In this document: piece by piece, positions 46,534 to 57,120 of the stretch
Layout of the letters: every line of letters starts with the position of its first letter
Numbering within the stretch: position 1 is the stretch's first letter
NCBI RefSeq assembly: GCF_900100535.1
Contig: NZ_FNDG01000011.1
Location: 62,001 to 126,000, forward strand
DNA from: Phytopseudomonas flavescens
GTDB taxonomy: Bacteria; Pseudomonadota; Gammaproteobacteria; Pseudomonadales; Pseudomonadaceae
DNA length: 64,000 nucleotides
Reading direction: 5' to 3'
Program-made: the position numbers and the translations under genes
The notes under the pieces: generated by a model
The model's database searches: none
Told to the model about the DNA's origin: nothing
Seen by the model: only the letters and a program-made list of their open reading frames with translations

Positions 46534-46542
46534 TTATACACA
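46534..46542 (+). promoter_or_regulatory. DnaA-box match TTATACACA
   Basis: TTATACACA fits the TTATNCACA DnaA consensus. It is the third match within about 500 bases, in the gap upstream of the UPF0114 gene. Confidence 0.4.
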
Positions 46543-46660
46543 ATCTGCATGATGACCACGGTTTACCGGTTGCCGGTGCTTTTCAGGCCGTCAGTGACAG
46601 CTTGCCTGCGTGCTGGCGCTGGGTATACTCGCGCGCTGTTTCAATCACTGGTGAGAGCCC

Positions 46661-47149
46661 ATGGAACGCTTTATCGAAAACGCGATGTACGCATCGCGCT
46701 GGCTGCTTGCCCCCATCTACCTGGGGTTGTCGCTCGGCCTGCTGGCGCTGGCATTGAAGTTCTTTCAGGAAGTCTTCCATGTTCTGCCCAATGTCTTCGG
46801 CATGGCCGAAGCCGATCTGATTCTGGTGCTGCTGTCGCTGGTCGACATGGCCCTGGTCGGAGGGCTGCTGGTGATGGTGATGATGTCCGGCTACGAGAAC
46901 TTCGTTTCGCAGCTGGACATCGACGAAGGCAAGGAAAAACTCAGCTGGCTGGGCAAGATGGATTCCAGCTCCCTGAAGATGAAGGTCGCGGCGTCCATCG
47001 TGGCGATTTCCTCGATCCATCTGCTGCGGGTGTTCATGGACGCGCGCAATCACCAGGCCGATCACTTGATGTGGTACGTGATCATCCACATGACGTTCGT
47101 CGTCTCGGCTTTCGCCATGGGCTACCTGGACAAGCTCACCAAGCACTGA
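46661..47149 (+). CDS. UPF0114 (YqhA/TIGR00645) membrane protein
   Basis: The 162-residue protein begins [20 protein letters not shown] and has about four hydrophobic segments, with the family's conserved [20 protein letters not shown] and [20 protein letters not shown]. It lies in the inner membrane; function is unknown. A terminator follows the stop by 21 bases. Confidence 0.9.
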   Translation: MERFIENAMYASRWLLAPIYLGLSLGLLALALKFFQEVFHVLPNVFGMAEADLILVLLSLVDMALVGGLLVMVMMSGYENFVSQLDIDEGKEKLSWLGKMDSSSLKMKVAASIVAISSIHLLRVFMDARNHQADHLMWYVIIHMTFVVSAFAMGYLDKLTKH

Positions 47150-47170
47150 TCGGCATGCCGATGCGGCCAA

Positions 47171-47207
47171 GACGCCCGACTTTCTCCTGGAAAGCCGGGC
47201 GTTTTGT
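47171..47207 (+). terminator. Intrinsic terminator after the UPF0114 gene
   Basis: GACGCCCGACTTTC (47171-47184) pairs with GAAAG-CCGGGCGTT (with one bulge), followed by TTTTGTT. It lies before the next gene at 47261. Confidence 0.75.
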
Positions 47208-47260
47208 TATCTGCCTGGCAGCGAACGTATAGTGGTCGCTCCCGCCGTCGAGGACATGCC

Positions 47261-47566
47261 ATGACTCTGCCCGAATTGCTGCGCGCAGCGCGCGAGGGAG
47301 CGATAAGCGAGCTGCAACTGATTTCCCTGGAAGGCGGCATCTACCTGCTGCAGATCATTGGCAGCCTGCGGCGCTGTCATCTCGTCGATGATGCCGGCCG
47401 CAACGTGCACCTGCGTTCGGTGGAACACGCCAGGGATCTGCTGCAGGAGCTGCCTGAGGTGCCGCTGTTCCTGATGCATGCGTCGGCCTACGACGAGATG
47501 TGTGGCCTGGCGGGCGGTAGCCGCGCGGCGCTGCGTGTGCCCGTCAGCCTGCGCAGCCGCTGGTGA
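47261..47566 (+). CDS. Small DUF6482-like protein
   Basis: The 101-residue protein begins MTLPELLRAAREGAISELQL and contains ISLEGGIYLLQI, HLRSVEHARDLLQELPEV and HASAYDEMCGL. It fits the DUF6482 family of small Pseudomonas proteins, as I recall the pattern; the function is unknown. ATG 47261 gives the family-like start. A solo end of the E1/E2-type element lies shortly downstream (47588-47612). Confidence 0.68.
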   Translation: MTLPELLRAAREGAISELQLISLEGGIYLLQIIGSLRRCHLVDDAGRNVHLRSVEHARDLLQELPEVPLFLMHASAYDEMCGLAGGSRAALRVPVSLRSRW

Positions 47567-47587
47567 GGCGGAGCCGTTGCCGCGCAG

Positions 47588-47612
47588 CTTGCGCTGAAAC
47601 GTCAACAGGGCC
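47588..47612. repeat. Solo end of the E1/E2 element family
   Basis: TTGCGCTGAAACGTCAACAG (47588 onwards), followed by GGCCC, matches the terminal region of E2 (CTGAAACGTCAACAGACCC in its right end). Upstream bases GTTGCCGCG also match the adjoining E2 segment. No matching other half lies close by. Confidence 0.65.
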
Positions 47613-47654
47613 CAAGCTAGCCGGCCTTTTTTTCCTAACTTGCGGAGCGGCGAT

Positions 47655-48272
47655 ATGCCCGAACTCGATCTTTCCACTGACGAAGCACGTGTCAGCTACG
47701 GCATTGGCCGTCAACTCGGTGGCCAATTGCGCGACAATCCACCGCCGGGCGTGAGCCTGGATGCCGTTCTCGTTGGTCTTGCCGATGCGTTCGCCGGCCT
47801 GGAAAGCCGAGTCAGTGAAGCCGAGCTGTCGGCGAGCTTCAAGGTGATCCGCGATGTCATGCAGGCCGAAGCCAAGGCCAAGGCCGACGCCGCCGCCGGA
47901 GAAGGGCTGGCCTTTCTGGCCGAGAACGCCAAGCGCCAGGGCATCACGGTGCTGGCCTCCGGCCTGCAATACGAAGTGCTGAGCGCAGGCGAGGGCGCCA
48001 AGCCATCGCGCGACGACAGTGTGCGGACCCACTATCACGGCACCCTCATCGACGGCAGCGTATTCGACAGCTCCTACGAGCGCGGCCAACCAGCGGAGTT
48101 CCCGGTGGGTGGGGTGATCGCCGGCTGGACCGAGGCCCTGCAACTGATGGCGACCGGCAGTAAGTGGCGCCTGTACGTGCCGAGCGAACTGGCCTACGGC
48201 GCTCAGGGCGTTGGTGGCATCCCGCCGCATAGCGTGTTGGTGTTCGACGTGGAACTGCTCGACATCCTGTAG
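47655..48272 (+). CDS. fklB: FKBP-type peptidyl-prolyl cis-trans isomerase FklB
   Basis: The 205-residue protein has the FkpA/FklB dimerisation region (STDEARVSYGIGRQLGGQL) and a C-terminal FKBP domain (LQYEVLSAGEGAKPSRDDSV, FDSSYERGQPAEFPVGGVIA, GVGGIPPHSVLVFDVELL). There is no signal peptide, so it is likely cytoplasmic like E. coli FklB. The start ATG 47655 follows GCGGAG. It lies two genes away from ispB, as in other pseudomonads. Confidence 0.92.
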   Translation: MPELDLSTDEARVSYGIGRQLGGQLRDNPPPGVSLDAVLVGLADAFAGLESRVSEAELSASFKVIRDVMQAEAKAKADAAAGEGLAFLAENAKRQGITVLASGLQYEVLSAGEGAKPSRDDSVRTHYHGTLIDGSVFDSSYERGQPAEFPVGGVIAGWTEALQLMATGSKWRLYVPSELAYGAQGVGGIPPHSVLVFDVELLDIL

Positions 48273-48379
48273 CCGTCGCCGGGTCGCGCCCGCCCGTTAT
48301 TGCGATCCCGGAGTGGTGGGCGATGAAGCATCGTCCGCCCTGCGACGGTCGTTCGACCCGCGAGGCGAATGGCTGGCTG

Positions 48380-48607
48380 TCACGGGCGCAAGGCCCGGGC
48401 ATAGCAGTACAGGAACAGGCTGCGAACCAGTTCCTTGAGCACCAGTGGTTCGCTGGAGCTCAGTTCATGCAGATCCAGGTCACCCTGTTTACGCAGCTCA
48501 TCCAGCGCCTCTTCTTCAAGAACCGCGCACACTTCACCCGTTTCCCTGTGCAGGATGCGCAGATAGGGATGAGGGCGATCCAGCCAGGCATCTATCAAGT
48601 AAGTCAT
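48380..48607 (-). CDS. Small conserved Pseudomonas protein, 75 residues
   Basis: The protein begins MTYLIDAWLDRPHPYLRILH and continues RETGEVCAVLEEEALDELRK, ending FLYCYARALRP. Its position between fklB and ispB is the same as a small hypothetical gene in P. aeruginosa. No domain is recognisable. A GGGAG site lies upstream of ATG 48607, and a Fur-like box at 48638-48655 lies 30 bases upstream of the gene, suggesting iron-dependent control. Confidence 0.75.
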   Translation of the reverse strand: MTYLIDAWLDRPHPYLRILHRETGEVCAVLEEEALDELRKQGDLDLHELSSSEPLVLKELVRSLFLYCYARALRP

Positions 48608-48637
48608 CTCATCATCTCCCTGAGTCAGTGGTAGATA

Positions 48638-48655
48638 TGAGAATAATTCTTATTA
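48638..48655 (-). promoter_or_regulatory. Fur-box-like palindrome upstream of the 75-residue protein gene
   Basis: TGAGAATAATTCTTATTA is AT-rich, imperfectly palindromic and close to the Fur consensus built from GATAAT/ATTATC hexamers, in contrast to the GC-rich surroundings. It lies 31 bases upstream of the minus-strand gene starting at 48607. The ~190 bases beyond it (to 48846) hold no gene that I can support. Confidence 0.6.
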
Positions 48656-48846
48656 CGTTAATAGCAAGCTTTAATCGTGGCCTTTCGTCGATTCTGCCTT
48701 CGGCAGGGGCTTTCGCTCGCCTTGTTCAGGCGCAGAGTTGGGTTGCAGCCCTCGACGAGCAGGGGATCAGGCGTCGCGCAGGGTGCCCCTATGAAAAGCC
48801 CGTTACATGGACGGGCTCGGGCGTGGAGGGTGGGAGCAGGTCGCCG

Positions 48847-49815
48847 CTAGTGGGTGCGCGCCACGGCAAAGTGGCTCAGTTCGACCAAGGCGTCGCGGTA
48901 CACGCTGGGGGGCAAGACTTCCAGGCAGGCGATGGCGCGCTCGGCGTAGTCGCGAGCCAGGTTGGCGGTATAGTCCAGGGCGCCGGCTGCTTCCACGGCA
49001 TGACGAATGCGCTCCAGGTCCTCCAGGCCGCCTTTCTGAATCGCCTGGCGAACCAGTGATGCCTGTTCCGGCTGGCCTTCGCGCATGGTGTAGATCAACG
49101 GCAGGGTGGGCTTGCCCTCCGCCAGGTCGTCGCCGACATTCTTGCCCAGCGTGGCGGTATCGCCCTTATAGTCGAGCAGGTCGTCGACCAGCTGGAAAGC
49201 GATGCCCAGGTGGTCACCGAAGGTGCGCAGCGCCTCGTTCTGCTCGGGCGTGGCCTCGGCCAGCGCCGCTGCGCTCTGGGTGGAAGCCTCGAACAGCATG
49301 GCCGTCTTGCCGCGGATGACTTCCATGTAGGTTTCTTCGCTGGTGCTGGCGTCGCGGATCTTGGTCAGTTGCAGCACTTCCCCTTCCGCGATCACCCGGG
49401 TAGCTTTGGCGAGGATCTTCATTACCGGCATCGAGGCCAGCTCGACCATCATCTCGAACGAGCGCGAATAGAGGAAGTCGCCCACCAGCACGCTTGGTGC
49501 GTTGCCCCATTGAGCGTTGGCGGTGCTGCGGCCGCGGCGCATGTCTGACATGTCCACCACGTCGTCGTGCAGCAGGGTGGCGGTGTGCAGGAACTCGATG
49601 GTGGCGGCCAACAGACGCAGCCGGTCATCGCTCAAGCCAAGGGCCTTGCCGCTGAGCAGCACGAGCAACGGCCGCAGGCGTTTGCCACCAGCGGAAATGA
49701 TGTAGTCGCCGATCTTCTCGACCAGCGGGACGCGGGAAACCAGCTGCTGACGGATAATGCCGTCCACGGCGGTAAAGTCATCCGCTACCACACTGTAAAA
49801 AGCCTGGGGTTGCAT
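48847..49815 (-). CDS. ispB: Octaprenyl (polyprenyl) diphosphate synthase
   Basis: IspB makes the polyprenyl chain of ubiquinone. The 322-residue protein has GDYIISAGGKRLRPLLVLLS, the first Asp-rich motif LLHDDVVDMSDMRRGRST and the second QLVDDLLDYKGD, and ends ELSHFAVARTH. ATG 49815 (MQPQAFYSVVADDF) matches family starts; an upstream GTG at 49824 adds three residues. It is divergent from rplU. Confidence 0.95.
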   Translation of the reverse strand: MQPQAFYSVVADDFTAVDGIIRQQLVSRVPLVEKIGDYIISAGGKRLRPLLVLLSGKALGLSDDRLRLLAATIEFLHTATLLHDDVVDMSDMRRGRSTANAQWGNAPSVLVGDFLYSRSFEMMVELASMPVMKILAKATRVIAEGEVLQLTKIRDASTSEETYMEVIRGKTAMLFEASTQSAAALAEATPEQNEALRTFGDHLGIAFQLVDDLLDYKGDTATLGKNVGDDLAEGKPTLPLIYTMREGQPEQASLVRQAIQKGGLEDLERIRHAVEAAGALDYTANLARDYAERAIACLEVLPPSVYRDALVELSHFAVARTH

Positions 49816-49850
49816 CAGCGACACGTGCTCCTTCTAGGTTGCGCGGCATG

Positions 49851-49885
49851 TTAGGGGCTGTTGAGGTTTCAGTGCAAGCTGCAGG
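49851..49885. repeat. Diverged solo end of the E1/E2 element family
   Basis: TAGGGGCTGTTGAGGTTTCA (from 49853) resembles the E2 left end TAGGGTCTGTTGACGTTTCA with two differences and continues GTGCAAGC. It lies 36 bases upstream of the ispB start, between ispB and rplU. No full element is present. Confidence 0.55.
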
Positions 49886-49937
49886 CGGCGCCCCGCGCGT
49901 CGTGGGCGGGAACTGTCAAGGCGAGCGTTGATCGCGC

Positions 49938-49966
49938 TTGCACCGCCTCGGGGGCTTGCGTACAAT
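49938..49966 (+). promoter_or_regulatory. Sigma-70 promoter of rplU-rpmA
   Basis: TTGCAC (49938-49943) and TACAAT (49961-49966) are spaced by 17 bases, about 138 bases before rplU. This is the best sigma-70-like match in the 280-base gap. Confidence 0.7.
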
Positions 49967-50103
49967 CGCGCACCCTGAACTTCCCCCTGGGTATTTCCCT
50001 GCCTTACGCAATTGCAAGGGTGTCCTTCCGGCCCCAAGCAGCCATGCCAGCCGACACTTATTCCCATAAAGCGCTGGGTGAGCAGGATTAACGGAGATTT
50101 ACC

Positions 50104-50415
50104 ATGTACGCAGTAATTGTTACTGGTGGCAAGCAATACAAGGTCACCGAAGGCGAATACCTCAAGGTCGAGAAACTGGAAATCGCCACTGGCGAAGCCG
50201 TTACCTTCGACCGCGTGTTGCTGATCGGCAACGGTGACGACGTGACCATCGGTGGCCCGGTCATCGAAGGCGCCAAGGTGTCGGCTGAAGTCGTTTCGCA
50301 AGGTCGTCACGATAAGGTCACCATCATCAAGTTCCGTCGTCGTAAGCACCACATGAAGCGTCAGGGCCACCGTCAGTGGTTCACCGAGATCAAAATCACC
50401 GGTATTCAGGCCTGA
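50104..50415 (+). CDS. rplU: 50S ribosomal protein L21
   Basis: The 103-residue protein starts [20 protein letters not shown] and contains [20 protein letters not shown], the L21 RNA-binding region. GGAGA precedes ATG 50104. It forms an operon with rpmA, 38 bases downstream. Confidence 0.98.
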   Translation: MYAVIVTGGKQYKVTEGEYLKVEKLEIATGEAVTFDRVLLIGNGDDVTIGGPVIEGAKVSAEVVSQGRHDKVTIIKFRRRKHHMKRQGHRQWFTEIKITGIQA

Positions 50416-50453
50416 TTCGTTTCGCCTGAACCCTCTATAGGAGTATTGAACTC

Positions 50454-50711
50454 ATGGCACACAAAAAAGCTGGCGGTAGTACCCGCAACGGTCGCGACTC
50501 AGAAGCCAAACGCCTTGGCGTGAAGATGTATGGCGGCCAGAAAATCATTCCTGGCAACATCATCGTGCGTCAACGCGGCACCCAGTTCCACGCTGGCTAC
50601 GGCGTTGGCATGGGCAAGGATCACACCCTCTTCGCGAAAATCGAAGGCGTGATCAAGTTCGAAGTGAAAGGCGCCTTCGGTCGTCGTTACGTGAGCGTCG
50701 TCGCGGCCTGA
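50454..50711 (+). CDS. rpmA: 50S ribosomal protein L27
   Basis: The 85-residue protein starts [20 protein letters not shown], with no N-terminal cleavable extension, and ends [11 protein letters not shown]. Its N-terminal arm reaches the peptidyl-transferase centre in the ribosome. AGGAG precedes ATG 50454. A strong terminator follows at 50731. Confidence 0.98.
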   Translation: MAHKKAGGSTRNGRDSEAKRLGVKMYGGQKIIPGNIIVRQRGTQFHAGYGVGMGKDHTLFAKIEGVIKFEVKGAFGRRYVSVVAA

Positions 50712-50730
50712 TCGCGAGGTTGCTGGAAAA

Positions 50731-50756
50731 GCCCCGTCCTGCGACGGGGCTTTTTT
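50731..50756 (+). terminator. Intrinsic terminator after rpmA
   Basis: GCCCCGTC (50731-50738) pairs with GACGGGGC (50743-50750), followed by TTTTTTGTTT. It is a textbook Rho-independent terminator. Confidence 0.92.
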
Positions 50757-50918
50757 GTTTCTGTATCCTATGGCGTGGTCATCGCCCTCCCGGCGTGTCG
50801 GGTGTCGATGAGTCGCGCATGTGTGGGTTCTTGCCAAACTGTCCTGGTGTGACGCGGGCGGTATCAGGGCAATTTTGCAAGCACCCGGTGTTTCTTGTTT
50901 CAGTGACCCGCGTTCTAG

Positions 50919-52157
<1,239 letters not shown>

Positions 52158-52169
52158 TTGGACGACAGG

Positions 52170-52191
52170 CGCCGCTTTTTAGCGGCGTTTT
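52170..52191 (+). terminator. Intrinsic terminator after obgE
   Basis: CGCCGCT (52170-52176) pairs with AGCGGCG (52181-52187) around TTTT, followed by TTTTCG. It probably attenuates read-through into proB. Confidence 0.8.
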
Positions 52192-52259
52192 CGTAAGTTT
52201 TGGCCGTTGCCGTCGGCGATGGCTTGCGAAAATGTGCTTCTGGCTGGGGTTGGAAAGAC

Positions 52260-53378
52260 ATGCGTGACAAGGTAAGTGGTGCGCAGCGCTGGGTGGTGAA
52301 GATCGGCAGTGCCTTGCTGACTGCCGATGGCAAGGGCCTGGATCGCGGCGCCATGGCGGTGTGGGTCGAGCAGATGGTGGCACTGCGCGCGCAGGGCGTC
52401 GAGTTGGTGTTGGTGTCGTCCGGCGCGGTGGCGGCGGGAATGAGCCGTCTCGGCTGGACTGCGCGGCCGAGTGCCATCCACGAACTGCAGGCGGCAGCCG
52501 CCATCGGTCAGATGGGCCTGGTGCAGGCCTGGGAATCGAGTTTCGGCGAGCATGGCCGGCGCACGGCGCAGATTCTGCTGACCCATGATGACCTGTCCGA
52601 TCGCAAGCGTTACCTGAATGCACGCAGCACCCTGCGTACGCTGATCGATCTCGACGTGGTCCCGGTGATCAACGAGAACGATACCGTGGTGACCGACGGC
52701 ATCCGTTTCGGTGACAACGACACCCTGGCAGCGCTGGTGGCCAACCTGGTGGAAGCCGACCTGCTGGTGATTCTCACCGACCGCGACGGCATGTTCGACG
52801 CCGATCCTCGCAATAATCCCGATGCCCGGCTGATCCATGAGGCGCGTGCCGACGACCCGGCGCTGGATGCCGTCGCTGGCGGTGTCGGCGGTGCGCTGGG
52901 GCGTGGTGGCATGCAGACCAAGCTGCGCGCCGCGCGACTGGCGGCCCGCTCCGGTGCGCATACGGTGATAGTCGGTGGCGCCATCGAGCAGGTGCTGGCG
53001 CGGCTCAAGGCCGGCGAGCTGCTCGGTACCCTGCTGGTGCCGGAGCGTGGCATGTTGGCGGCACGCAAACAGTGGCTGGCGGGGCACCTGCAGACCCGTG
53101 GCACCCTGGTGCTGGATGCTGGTGCGGTCAAGGCGCTGGTGTCCGACCGCAAGAGTCTGTTGCCGGTGGGGGTCAAGGCGGTGCAGGGCAGCTTCCGGCG
53201 CGGCGAGATGGTGGTCTGCGTGGCGCCGGACGGACGCGAGATCGCCCGCGGCCTGGCCAACTACAGCGCGCTCGAGGCGCAGAAGATCATTGGCCGTTCT
53301 TCGGATGAAATCGAGCGGCTGCTGGGGTACGTCGATGAGACCGAGCTGGTGCACCGCGATAATCTGATTCTGGTATAG
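52260..53378 (+). CDS. proB: Glutamate 5-kinase
   Basis: ProB phosphorylates glutamate in the first step of proline synthesis. The 372-residue protein starts [20 protein letters not shown], has [30 protein letters not shown] and [13 protein letters not shown], and carries a C-terminal PUA domain ([20 protein letters not shown]). ATG 52260 is preceded by GGAAAG. ProB is normally feedback-inhibited by proline. Confidence 0.96.
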   Translation: MRDKVSGAQRWVVKIGSALLTADGKGLDRGAMAVWVEQMVALRAQGVELVLVSSGAVAAGMSRLGWTARPSAIHELQAAAAIGQMGLVQAWESSFGEHGRRTAQILLTHDDLSDRKRYLNARSTLRTLIDLDVVPVINENDTVVTDGIRFGDNDTLAALVANLVEADLLVILTDRDGMFDADPRNNPDARLIHEARADDPALDAVAGGVGGALGRGGMQTKLRAARLAARSGAHTVIVGGAIEQVLARLKAGELLGTLLVPERGMLAARKQWLAGHLQTRGTLVLDAGAVKALVSDRKSLLPVGVKAVQGSFRRGEMVVCVAPDGREIARGLANYSALEAQKIIGRSSDEIERLLGYVDETELVHRDNLILV

Positions 53379-53437
53379 AGGCTTCTGCATGCTGCAGGCG
53401 AAGAGCGATTTGCCGTTATCCATCGAGGAGTGAGGTT

Positions 53438-53896
53438 ATGAAAGCAGGATGGCTGGGGTTGTTGTGTCTGGTGCCGCTATGGGTGTCTGCCGAAGAGATC
53501 GGTCAGGTGTCCACCGTCTTCAAGTGGGTGGGGCCGAACGACAAGATCGTGGTCGAGGCTTTCGATGATCCCAGGGTGGCGGGCGTGACCTGTTACCTGT
53601 CGCGCGCCAAGACCGGTGGCGTGAAGGGCGGGCTCGGTCTGGCAGAGGACCGCGCCGAGGCATCGATTGCCTGTCGGCAGGTCGGCCCGATCAGTTTCGC
53701 GGGTGACCTCAAGGATGGCGAGGAGGTCTTCCGCGAGCGTACCTCGCTGGTGTTCAAGACCATGCAGGTGGTGCGGTTCTTCGATCGCAAGCGCAATACC
53801 TTGGTGTACCTTGTCTACAGTGACCGGGTGATCGAAGGCAGCCCGCAGAATGCGGTAACGGCGATCCCGATCATGCCCTGGCCCGAGCAGCCTTGA
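53438..53896 (+). CDS. creA: CreA-family exported protein
   Basis: The 152-residue protein has a signal peptide ([20 protein letters not shown]) and the CreA pattern: [40 protein letters not shown] and [19 protein letters not shown]. CreA is a periplasmic or secreted protein of unknown molecular role. GAGGAG precedes the start. It converges on rpsT, with a bidirectional terminator between them. Confidence 0.9.
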   Translation: MKAGWLGLLCLVPLWVSAEEIGQVSTVFKWVGPNDKIVVEAFDDPRVAGVTCYLSRAKTGGVKGGLGLAEDRAEASIACRQVGPISFAGDLKDGEEVFRERTSLVFKTMQVVRFFDRKRNTLVYLVYSDRVIEGSPQNAVTAIPIMPWPEQP

Positions 53897-53949
53897 GCTG
53901 CGCGTTTTTCTCGAGGCCTGACGCTTTCGGCTGTTTTTCTCGGGCAATA

Positions 53950-53975
53950 AAAAACCGACCCTGAGGTCGGTTTTT
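53950..53975. terminator. Bidirectional terminator between creA and rpsT
   Basis: AAAAACCGACC (53950-53960) pairs perfectly with GGTCGGTTTTT (53965-53975) around CTGA. A-run and T-run on either side make it function on both strands. Confidence 0.92.
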
Positions 53976-53990
53976 CATGAAGCGGGACGC

Positions 53991-54266
53991 TTAAGCAGCA
54001 GCTTGGCTGAGTGCTTTGACGTGACCGTTCAGGCGGCTCTTGTGACGAGCGGCCTTGTTCTTGTGGATGATGCCTTTGTCGGCCATACGGTCGATGACGG
54101 GCACGGCCAGAACGTAAGCGGCTTGTGCTTTTTCGTGGTCTTTGGCGTCGATAGCCTTGACGACGTTCTTGATGTAGGTACGAACCATGGAGCGCAGGCT
54201 GGCGTTATGGCTACGACGCTTCTCAGCCTGTTTTGCGCGTTTTTTGGCAGAAGGTGTATTGGCCAC
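53991..54266 (-). CDS. rpsT: 30S ribosomal protein S20
   Basis: The 91-residue basic protein reads [20 protein letters not shown] after its start and contains [20 protein letters not shown] and [16 protein letters not shown]. The start is GTG 54266, preceded by GAGGAG at seven bases, giving the normal S20 N-terminus. Non-ATG starts are known for rpsT and tune its autoregulation. It is divergent from murJ. Confidence 0.96.
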   Translation of the reverse strand: MANTPSAKKRAKQAEKRRSHNASLRSMVRTYIKNVVKAIDAKDHEKAQAAYVLAVPVIDRMADKGIIHKNKAARHKSRLNGHVKALSQAAA

Positions 54267-54528
54267 CGTCAAGCTCCTCGAAAACTAAGGGGTTACAGAC
54301 AAATAAGGCCGCGAATCATGCAGGCGTGCGGCGCACTTGTCAAGGCGGATTACGGGTCGCTCGCCGAGCGGGAGGGTGCTTTCTCGGCGTGGGGATTCTA
54401 CACTCGCCGCCCATGCAGGTGGACGCCGCACCTGTGCACCGTTTTGTGGTCTGTGTCTGGCGCGGCACGGCTGTCGCTGCTGCCCGTTGACCAGAGTTCA
54501 ACACCCGAATCAGGGCCCCTTCTGCCGA

Positions 54529-56073
54529 ATGAACCTACTCAAATCGCTGGCTGCGGTCAGCTCGATCACCATGCTGTCCCGTGTGCTGGGCTTCGTGCGC
54601 GACACCATAATGGCCAGGATCTTCGGTGCCGGCATCGCCTCGGACGCCTTCGTAGTGGCCTTCAAGCTGCCCAACCTGCTGCGGCGCATTTTCGCCGAGG
54701 GCGCCTTTTCCCAGGCGTTCGTGCCGATCCTGGCGGAGTACAAGACCCAGAAGGGCGAGGAGGCGACGCGTACCTTCGTCGCCTACGTCGCCGGTCAACT
54801 GACCCTGGTGCTGGCCCTGGTGACGCTGCTCGGCGTGCTGGCTGCGCCGTGGATCGTCTGGGCCTCGGCACCGGGCTTCAGTGACAACCCGGAACGCTTC
54901 GAGCTGACCAGTGACCTGCTGCGGGTGACCTTCCCTTATATATTGCTGATTTCGCTGTCATCTTTCGTCGGCGCATTGCTCAACACCTGGAACCGTTTCG
55001 CGGTACCGGCTTTCGTGCCGACGCTGCTCAACGTCAGCATGATTTTCTTCGCGCTGTTCCTGACCCCCTATTTCGACCCGCCGATCATGGCCATGGGCTG
55101 GGCGGTGCTGGTGGGTGGCTTGCTGCAGTTGCTTTATCAATTGCCTCATCTGCGCAAGATCGGCCTGCTGGTGCTGCCGCGTCTCAACCTTCGCGATAGC
55201 GGCGTCTGGCGTGTGCTGCGGCAGATGGGGCCGGCAATTCTCGGTGTTTCGGTGGCGCAGATATCCCTGATCATCAACACCGTGTTCGCCTCCTTCCTGG
55301 TGGCGGGCTCGGTCTCCTGGATGTATTACGCCGACCGCCTGATGGAGTTGCCGGCCGGCGTGCTGGGTGTGGCGCTGGGCACCATTCTGTTGCCGTCGCT
55401 GGCCAAGACCCATGCCGCCGAGGATCCCGCCGCCTACTCGAAGCTGCTCGACTGGGGGTTGCGTATCTGCGTCCTGTTGGCGTTGCCCTGTGCGTTGGCG
55501 CTGGCGTTGCTGTCCGAGCCGCTGGTGGTCGCACTGTTTCAATACGGCAAGTTCACCGCTGCCGATGCCGACATGACCCAGCGTGCCTTGCTCGCCTATT
55601 CGGTGGGTCTGCTCGGCATGCTGCTGGTCAAGGTGCTGGCGCCGGCGTTCTACGCCCGCCAGGACATCCGCACCCCGGTACGCATCGCCATGTTCACCCT
55701 GTTGATGACGCAGGTGATGAACGTGCTGTTCGTCTTCGTCATTCCACTGGCCCATGCCGGCCTGGCATTGGCCATCGGCCTGGCGGCCTGCCTGAATGCC
55801 GGCCTGCTGTTCTGGAAATTACGCGCGAGTGGTTTCTACCAGCCACAGCCAGGTTGGGGCCTGTTCACCGGCAAGCTGCTGGCGGCGATGCTGGTGATGG
55901 TCGTGGTGCTGGTCGGCATGCTGTGGTTGATGCCGGCCTGGAGCGACGGCAACATGCTGCAGCGCCTGTTGCGTCTGGGGGCGCTGGTGGCGGCCGGGGC
56001 GCTGAGTTACCTGGCGGTGCTGGGCATCCTCGGTTTCCGTCTGCGCGACTTCGCCCGCCGCTCGGTCGGCTGA
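54529..56073 (+). CDS. murJ: Lipid II flippase MurJ (MviN)
   Basis: MurJ flips lipid II across the inner membrane for peptidoglycan assembly. The 514-residue protein starts [20 protein letters not shown] and continues [40 protein letters not shown] and [20 protein letters not shown], with about 14 hydrophobic helices. ATG 54529 is chosen over the longer open frame, which lacks homology. Confidence 0.96.
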   Translation: MNLLKSLAAVSSITMLSRVLGFVRDTIMARIFGAGIASDAFVVAFKLPNLLRRIFAEGAFSQAFVPILAEYKTQKGEEATRTFVAYVAGQLTLVLALVTLLGVLAAPWIVWASAPGFSDNPERFELTSDLLRVTFPYILLISLSSFVGALLNTWNRFAVPAFVPTLLNVSMIFFALFLTPYFDPPIMAMGWAVLVGGLLQLLYQLPHLRKIGLLVLPRLNLRDSGVWRVLRQMGPAILGVSVAQISLIINTVFASFLVAGSVSWMYYADRLMELPAGVLGVALGTILLPSLAKTHAAEDPAAYSKLLDWGLRICVLLALPCALALALLSEPLVVALFQYGKFTAADADMTQRALLAYSVGLLGMLLVKVLAPAFYARQDIRTPVRIAMFTLLMTQVMNVLFVFVIPLAHAGLALAIGLAACLNAGLLFWKLRASGFYQPQPGWGLFTGKLLAAMLVMVVVLVGMLWLMPAWSDGNMLQRLLRLGALVAAGALSYLAVLGILGFRLRDFARRSVG

Positions 56074-56172
56074 GCGGGCGCGTAGCGATCGCAGCAATAG
56101 AGCGCGGTATCAGCCTACCCGGCGCCAGCCGCTGTGCGTATAATTGGCCACTTTGTGAGCAAGAAGCGCGTT

Positions 56173-57111
56173 ATGCAGCTGGTTCGAGGCCTTCATAATT
56201 TGCGGCCCCAGCATCGGGGCTGTGTCGCCACCATCGGTAATTTCGACGGCGTTCACCGTGGCCACCAGGCGATTCTGGCGCGCCTTCGTGAGCGTTCGGC
56301 GGAGCTTGGCGCGCCGAGCTGCGTGGTGCTGTTCGAGCCGCAACCGCGCGAATACTTCGACCCCAGCGGCGCACCTGCGCGGTTGAGCCGCCTGCGTGAC
56401 AAGCTCGCCCTGCTGGCTGCCGAAGGTGTCGACCGCGTGCTGTGCCTGGCCTTCAACCCGCGCCTGCGTGAGTTGAGCGCGGCCGAGTTCGTGCAGCGCG
56501 TATTGCTCGATGGTCTGGGTGTTCTGCACCTGGAAGTGGGGGACGACTTCCGCTTCGGTTGCGACCGCGCCGGCGATTTCGCCTTTCTGGCCGACGCAGC
56601 GCAGCGCGAGCGTTTCACCGTCGAGGCGGCCAGGACCGTGGAGGTCGACGGCCAGCGGGTCAGCAGCACCCGGGTGCGTGAGGCCCTGGCCAGCGGCGAT
56701 TTCAGGATGGCCGAAGGCATGCTCGGGCGACCGTTCCAGATCGTCGGGCGGGTGCTGCATGGACAGAAGCTCGGCCGCCAGTTGAACGCGCCGACCGCCA
56801 ACGTGCAACTGAAGCGCAAGCGCGTACCGCTGACCGGGGTCTACCTGGTCAGCGCCGAGATAGATGGCCGGCCATGGCCAGGTGTCGCCAATATCGGCGT
56901 GCGCCCCAGCGTGGCCGGTGACGGGAGCGCCCACCTCGAGGTGCACCTGCTGGATTTTGCCGGCGACCTGTATGGCCGGCGTTTGACGGTGGCATTCCAC
57001 CACAAGCTGCGCGATGAGCAGCGTTTCGCCTCACTCGAGGCACTGAAGACGGCAATTGCTGCCGATATTGCCGCCGCCCGCGCCCATTGGCACGGCCAAC
57101 CGCTTAAGTGA
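56173..57111 (+). CDS. ribF: Riboflavin kinase/FAD synthetase
   Basis: RibF converts riboflavin to FMN and FAD. The 312-residue protein starts MQLVRGLHNLRPQHRGCVAT and has the adenylyltransferase motif GNFDGVHRGHQAIL, VVLFEPQPREYF, then the kinase domain (GRVLHGQKLGRQLNAPTANV). ATG 56173 gives the canonical start. It sits nine bases upstream of ileS, and its FMN product is the ligand of the riboswitch at 1124. Confidence 0.97.
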   Translation: MQLVRGLHNLRPQHRGCVATIGNFDGVHRGHQAILARLRERSAELGAPSCVVLFEPQPREYFDPSGAPARLSRLRDKLALLAAEGVDRVLCLAFNPRLRELSAAEFVQRVLLDGLGVLHLEVGDDFRFGCDRAGDFAFLADAAQRERFTVEAARTVEVDGQRVSSTRVREALASGDFRMAEGMLGRPFQIVGRVLHGQKLGRQLNAPTANVQLKRKRVPLTGVYLVSAEIDGRPWPGVANIGVRPSVAGDGSAHLEVHLLDFAGDLYGRRLTVAFHHKLRDEQRFASLEALKTAIAADIAAARAHWHGQPLK

Positions 57112-57120
57112 AGAGCCGAG

